A DNA stretch of 17,973 nucleotides. Source: an uncultured Verrucomicrobiota bacterium. GTDB taxonomy: Bacteria; Verrucomicrobiota; Verrucomicrobiia; Palsa-1439. This document shows, one piece after another, positions 14,465 through 17,973 of the stretch (position 1 is the stretch's first letter; every line of letters starts with the position of its first letter). Both the position numbers and the translations under genes were made by a program. The stretch is taken from the NCBI GenBank assembly GCA_903825695.1, contig CAIKBP010000027.1, positions 1 through 17,973 of the forward strand, read 5' to 3'. The notes under the pieces were generated by a model. The model had not been told where the DNA came from. It saw only the letters and a list, made by a program, of their open reading frames with translations, and ran no database searches.

Positions 14465-15360
14465 ATGCTCGCCGTTGCGTCCGACATGATGCGTAGGGGC
14501 ATGTTTAAACGAATTGTGAGCTACCTAATCGTCATTCCTGCTGCGTTCGTACTACTCTGCCTCTGGCTCCGCTGGCGGAAGCCATCGATGATTTACTATC
14601 CCGATCGGCAGTTGGAGGCCACGCCCGATGTTGCTGGCTTGTCTTATGAAAACGTCTTTCTTACGACCCTTGATGGCGTGCATATCAACGGCTGGTTTAT
14701 ACCTGCCAAAACCCCGGCGAAGACGGGCCAGCCGTCTCCGACCATCCTCTTCCTTCATGGCAATGCCAGGAATATTTCACACCGTATCGAAAAACTCGCT
14801 GTGTTCCATCAACTCGGTGTCAGCGTCCTAATCATCGACTACCGCGGCTACGCCGCAGCGAAGGCGCGCCGAACGAAGAGGGAACCTATCGCGACGCCCA
14901 AACTGCCTATGACCACCTTACCAAGACCCTGAATCGCGAACCGAAGACCATTGTCGTTTATGGCGAATCGCTCGGCACCGCTGTGGCCGTTGATCTCGCG
15001 TCGAGGTTCGTCGTAGGTGGCGTCGTACTAGAAGAACCGTTCACATCGATCGGTGATGTTGGTCAGAAGCTGTTTCCGTTCATGCCCGTGCGCCTGCTGG
15101 TGCGCAACAAGTACGATTCTCTTGGCAAGATTGGACGGATAAATGCGCCCTTGTTGATTCTCCACAGCCGCGATGACGAAGTGTTCCCCTTTCGTCATGC
15201 CGAACGACTGTTCATTGCTGCTCGCGAGCCGAAACGACTGGTCGAACTGCGCGGCAGCCACAACGACGCCTTTTTCGTCAGCGCGAATACGTGCCGCGGT
15301 GCCCTGAAAGAATTCCTCAATAGACTTGGGGAACTTGACGTGGCGGCGCACAATCCCTAG
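14465..15360 (+). pseudogene. Membrane-anchored alpha/beta hydrolase (BEM46-like), single-base frameshift
   Basis: Two frames together make one alpha/beta hydrolase of about 298 aa. The first part, from ATG 14465, has an N-terminal membrane anchor (RIVSYLIVIPAAFVLLCLWL), then YYPDRQ, FLHGNARN and LIIDYRGY. After Tyr129 (14849-14851) the frame is lost. Adding one G beside 14852 restores GRSEGAPNEEGTYRDAQTAYDHL, and the second part runs in the shifted frame to the stop at 15358-15360. All catalytic residues are intact: Ser in GESLG (14968-14970), Asp in HSRDD (15172-15177) and His in GSHND (15259-15261). A recent deletion or a sequencing/assembly error in GGCCGC is therefore likely. An alternative start is ATG 14501 (MFKRIV). 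It is translationally close to the YchF-like gene, whose stop is 2 nt upstream. BEM46-type proteins are envelope-facing hydrolases of unknown substrate. Confidence 0.85.
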
Positions 15361-15387
15361 TATTGCCCGCACACTTGGGAAACCGGT

Positions 15388-16695
15388 ATGGCTGAGATTC
15401 AACCTTTTCAGGGTGTTATCTACAACACGCAACGGGTCAAACCCGCCGATGTGTTGACGCAGCCTTACGACAAGATTACTCCGGAGATGCAGGAAGAATA
15501 CCTCCGACGGTCGCCTTATAACCTGATCCGCATCGAGTTGGGTAAGGAAGAACCCGGCGACAATGATTCGGTCAACCGCTACACGCGCGCCCGTGACCTC
15601 TATCAAGCTTGGCGGCGTGACAAAGTGTTGCGGCGTTCGCCAAAGCCAGCACTCTACTTTCTTGAACAGACCTTTGTCCCACCGAACGGTGCACAACAGT
15701 TGACGCGTCGTGGATTGATTGCCCGTGTTCGGCTCCACCGCTGGGATGAAGGCATCATCCTGCCGCACGAGCACACGTTGTCGAAGCCGAAGGCGGACCG
15801 CTTGTCATTATTGCGCGCCGTCGGCTCGCAGCAGGGCCAGATTTTCATGCTCTATCCGACGCAGAAGCAGGCGATTGCAGATATCTTCGCCGCATCCATG
15901 AAATGTGAGCCGCTATACCAGTTGGTGGACGATTATCAGGTCACAAACAAGCTTTGGGAGATTGCCGATCCTTCTGCAATTGCTGCTGCGCAGGCGGTGT
16001 TGCGCGCCGTGAAGTTCTACATCGCCGACGGACATCACCGCTATGAAACGGCGTTGGCGTTCCGCGACGAGTACCGTGCCACCAGCAAAGACCTGAATGC
16101 GCCACACGAATTCGTCATGGCGACGCTGGTGGACATGGGTGACCCCGGCTTGGTCATTCTACCAACCCACCGCACTGTGGCCAACCTCAGGGGATTCGAC
16201 CGCCACGAGTTCGCTGTGCGACTTGCCCCGTATTTCGCACTTGAGCCACAACCATCCGCCGATGCGATGCTTTCCGTCGTGCGCATGGGCGGACATCGTT
16301 TGGGGATGTTCGATGGCAAACAGTTCGTGGTGTTACGGCCAAAAAGTCTAGCGGCGTTGCGGCCGTTGTTTGCCGGCAAGCCTCCGTTGTGGGACACACT
16401 GGATGTGGCGATACTACACGTGGCCATATTGGAAGCGCTGCTGGGTATTGATGAGGTTCGCCTCCGCGAAGAGTCGAACGTTGCCTATTGGCGCGAGCCC
16501 GAAGAAGCCCTTGACCCGGTTCGCACGGGCGCGGCGCAACTGGCATTCTTTCTGCCGTCGACACCCGTGACTGATGTGAAAGCAATTGCGGACGCCCATT
16601 CGCGCATGCCGCAGAAAAGCACGGACTTCTATCCGAAACTCTTGTCCGGAATGATGATCTACGAGGTTTACAACGATAAGATCGGGGTCGGGTGA
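15388..16695 (+). CDS. DUF1015 family protein
   Basis: This 435-aa soluble protein shows the DUF1015 pattern. The N-terminus has IQPFQGVIYN and QPYDKITPEMQEEYLRRSPYNLIRIELG, followed by ARDLYQAWRRDKVLRRSPKPALYFLEQTF and LHRWDEGIILPHEHTLSKPKADRLSLLRAVGSQQGQIF. The hallmark motif is IADGHHRYETALAFRDE, and the C-terminus has MPQKSTDFYPKLLSGMMIYE. These proteins are widespread in bacteria and I know no established reaction for this type; the conserved HE and DGHHR motifs look like a catalytic site. The start at 15388 gives the family's usual beginning; its ribosome binding site is weak. It is the last gene of the plus-strand run that begins at ndk, 27 nt after the hydrolase, and converges on the response regulator with a gap of 12 nt. 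Confidence 0.92.
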   Translation: MAEIQPFQGVIYNTQRVKPADVLTQPYDKITPEMQEEYLRRSPYNLIRIELGKEEPGDNDSVNRYTRARDLYQAWRRDKVLRRSPKPALYFLEQTFVPPNGAQQLTRRGLIARVRLHRWDEGIILPHEHTLSKPKADRLSLLRAVGSQQGQIFMLYPTQKQAIADIFAASMKCEPLYQLVDDYQVTNKLWEIADPSAIAAAQAVLRAVKFYIADGHHRYETALAFRDEYRATSKDLNAPHEFVMATLVDMGDPGLVILPTHRTVANLRGFDRHEFAVRLAPYFALEPQPSADAMLSVVRMGGHRLGMFDGKQFVVLRPKSLAALRPLFAGKPPLWDTLDVAILHVAILEALLGIDEVRLREESNVAYWREPEEALDPVRTGAAQLAFFLPSTPVTDVKAIADAHSRMPQKSTDFYPKLLSGMMIYEVYNDKIGVG

Positions 16696-16707
16696 AGGAT
16701 ATGGCGC

Positions 16708-17973
16708 CTACGATGTCCGTTCTGCTCCGAACAGCTTGTCCACGTCCATGCCGAGCTTCTGCATGCGGTAACGAAGCGCGTGTCGGCTGATGCCGAGTGC
16801 AGAGGCAGTATCGTTGATTCGTCCGCGGTACCGTTGCAGTGCGCGCTCAATCTGTCTCTTCTCGAAGTTCACCAACATCTCCTCCAAACCGTTCCCCAGC
16901 GACGCTTCGTCGTCGAGTTCCGTCGGGCGTTCCGCCAATGCGCTCGGCAGACTTTGTGGTCGGATTCGCTCCGTTGTCTCAACGATGATTGCGCGCTCGA
17001 TGGCATTGCGCAGTTCGCGAATGTTACCTGGCCAATGGTAGGTTTGCATCAATGCATCGGCGGCATCGGTGAAACCAGTGATGTGTTTGCCCATTGCCTC
17101 GTTGAACTGTTGGAGAAAATGCGCAGCCAAGAGCGGGATGTCCTCGCACCGCTCGCGTAACGGCGGGAATGCGATCTGTACAACGTTGAGCCGATGGTAG
17201 AGGTCTTGTCGCAATCGGCCCGCCGTCAGCGCCGCAGCAATATCGGTGTTCGTCGCCGCGATGACGCGAACGTCCACACTCAGGTGTTCGTTGCCGCCAA
17301 CGCGCTCGAAACGTTTCTCCTCCAATACCCTCAACAACTTTGCCTGAAGCGCTCCGCTCATCTCACCGATCTCGTCGAGGAATAGTGTCCCGTTGTTGGC
17401 TTCCTCGAACCGACCGATTCGTTGCTTTATTGCGCCAGTGAACGCGCCTTTCTCGTGCCCGAACAGTTCGCTTTCAAGCAGATTCTCAGGAACCGCTGCG
17501 CAGTTGATGCTGATGAACGGTTTGTCGGCGCGCCGGCTGTGCACGTGCAAGGCGCTGGCGGCCAATTCCTTGCCTGTGCCACTCTCGCCGAGCAGCAACA
17601 CGGTTGCATCCGTCGGTGCCGTCACCCGGATCAATTCTCGAATCTCCATCAGGCGCGGACTGTTGCCCCGCAGATCGTCCACTTGGTAACGCGGCCCGGT
17701 CTCCAGTAACCGCTTCAGGCGGCGGTTCTCCTCCTGCAGTAGTTCACTGCGTAGAGCATTGTCTATGAGATGCAGCAACTCTTCCGGATCAAACGGTTTG
17801 GCAAGGTAATCCATCGCGCCGTTCTTGATGGCTTGCACTGCCAGCTTCGGCGTGGCGTAGGCGGTGATCATGATAAACGGGATTTGTGGGTAACGTTGCC
17901 TTACCTCCGCAAGCAATTTGAACCCATCCATTTCCGGCATCCGGGCATCGGATACAATGACGTGGACGGGCCG
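16708..17973 (-). CDS. NtrC-type sigma-54-dependent response regulator, N-terminus cut by window edge
   Basis: This is a two-component transcription activator that remodels the sigma-54 RNA polymerase. The gene enters from the right edge. The first visible residues, RPVHVIVSDARMPEMDG, are the middle of a receiver domain, and the Asp of VSDARM (codon at 17947-17949) is the phosphorylation site. The receiver continues with IPFIMITAYATPKLAVQAIKNGAMDYLAKPF. The AAA+ domain has Walker A GESGTGKE, the sigma-54 contact loop GAFTGA, Walker B LFLDEIGEM, and the sensor/arginine-finger region ending in YHWPGNIRELRNAIERAI. A Fis-type helix-turn-helix closes the protein (ALQRYRGRINDTASALGISRHALRYRMQKLGM). 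About 50 residues at the N-terminus are missing. A partner histidine kinase would be expected next to it beyond the edge. Its target genes and signal are unknown; I see no -24/-12 promoter in the window that it would clearly control. Confidence 0.95.
   Translation of the reverse strand, partial: RPVHVIVSDARMPEMDGFKLLAEVRQRYPQIPFIMITAYATPKLAVQAIKNGAMDYLAKPFDPEELLHLIDNALRSELLQEENRRLKRLLETGPRYQVDDLRGNSPRLMEIRELIRVTAPTDATVLLLGESGTGKELAASALHVHSRRADKPFISINCAAVPENLLESELFGHEKGAFTGAIKQRIGRFEEANNGTLFLDEIGEMSGALQAKLLRVLEEKRFERVGGNEHLSVDVRVIAATNTDIAAALTAGRLRQDLYHRLNVVQIAFPPLRERCEDIPLLAAHFLQQFNEAMGKHITGFTDAADALMQTYHWPGNIRELRNAIERAIIVETTERIRPQSLPSALAERPTELDDEASLGNGLEEMLVNFEKRQIERALQRYRGRINDTASALGISRHALRYRMQKLGMDVDKLFGAERTS

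Noticed and set aside
1..17973. Defence system, prophage, CRISPR or integrative element
   Set aside because: No nuclease/helicase/ATPase defence clusters, integrases, transposases, direct-repeat arrays or tRNA-linked attachment sites are visible; the only mobile-element trace is the intron-like fragment.

Overview
The window is about 18 kb of ordinary bacterial chromosome with moderately high GC content. It carries fourteen recognisable protein-coding genes, one of them frameshifted, and gene ends run off both window edges. PagL-type outer-membrane lipid A deacylase, a plant/cyanobacterial-length GlgC, DUF2934 and DUF5679 proteins, a double-domain NDK and a sigma-54 activator all point to a diderm bacterium. 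My best guess is the PVC superphylum, probably Verrucomicrobiota. This is inference from gene content and was not tested; there is no rRNA in the window.

Left part (1-3909): an ADP-forming acyl-CoA synthetase (cut by the left edge) and endonuclease V lie on the minus strand. They are divergent from a glutamate dehydrogenase with a strong sigma-70-like promoter. Next (3996-4930) come a small secreted Tyr/Pro/Ser-rich protein and then about 340 bp without a gene. Most of that gap looks like the 5' (domain I) part of a group II intron with no reverse transcriptase, ending against the 3' end of an AEC-family permease (4925-5923, minus). A pagL-like gene and a DUF2934 gene form a two-gene unit (6105-7030) that converges on glmS.

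Centre (7098-10466): glmS (minus) and glgC (plus) are divergent. Their predicted -35 boxes touch back to back, so two enzymes drawing on hexose phosphates (cell-wall/LPS amino sugar, and glycogen) share one control region. A 49-aa zinc-ribbon protein (DUF5679) follows, with its own promoter, a good ribosome binding site and a clear rho-independent terminator.

Right part (10965-16695): a compact plus-strand run of tandem NDK, aspartate aminotransferase, a divergent YchF-like protein, a frameshifted alpha/beta hydrolase and a DUF1015 protein, with gaps of 2 to 27 nt. It converges on an NtrC-type response regulator that runs off the right edge.

I see no defence island, CRISPR array, prophage, tRNA or complete mobile element. 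The points most worth a second look are the NDK fusion whose first domain has lost catalytic residues, the YchF paralogue lacking the canonical G3 motif and with an altered P-loop, the intron remnant, the single-base frameshift in the hydrolase, and several first genes whose -10 box sits only 6-10 nt before the start codon with no Shine-Dalgarno sequence (possible leaderless transcripts).
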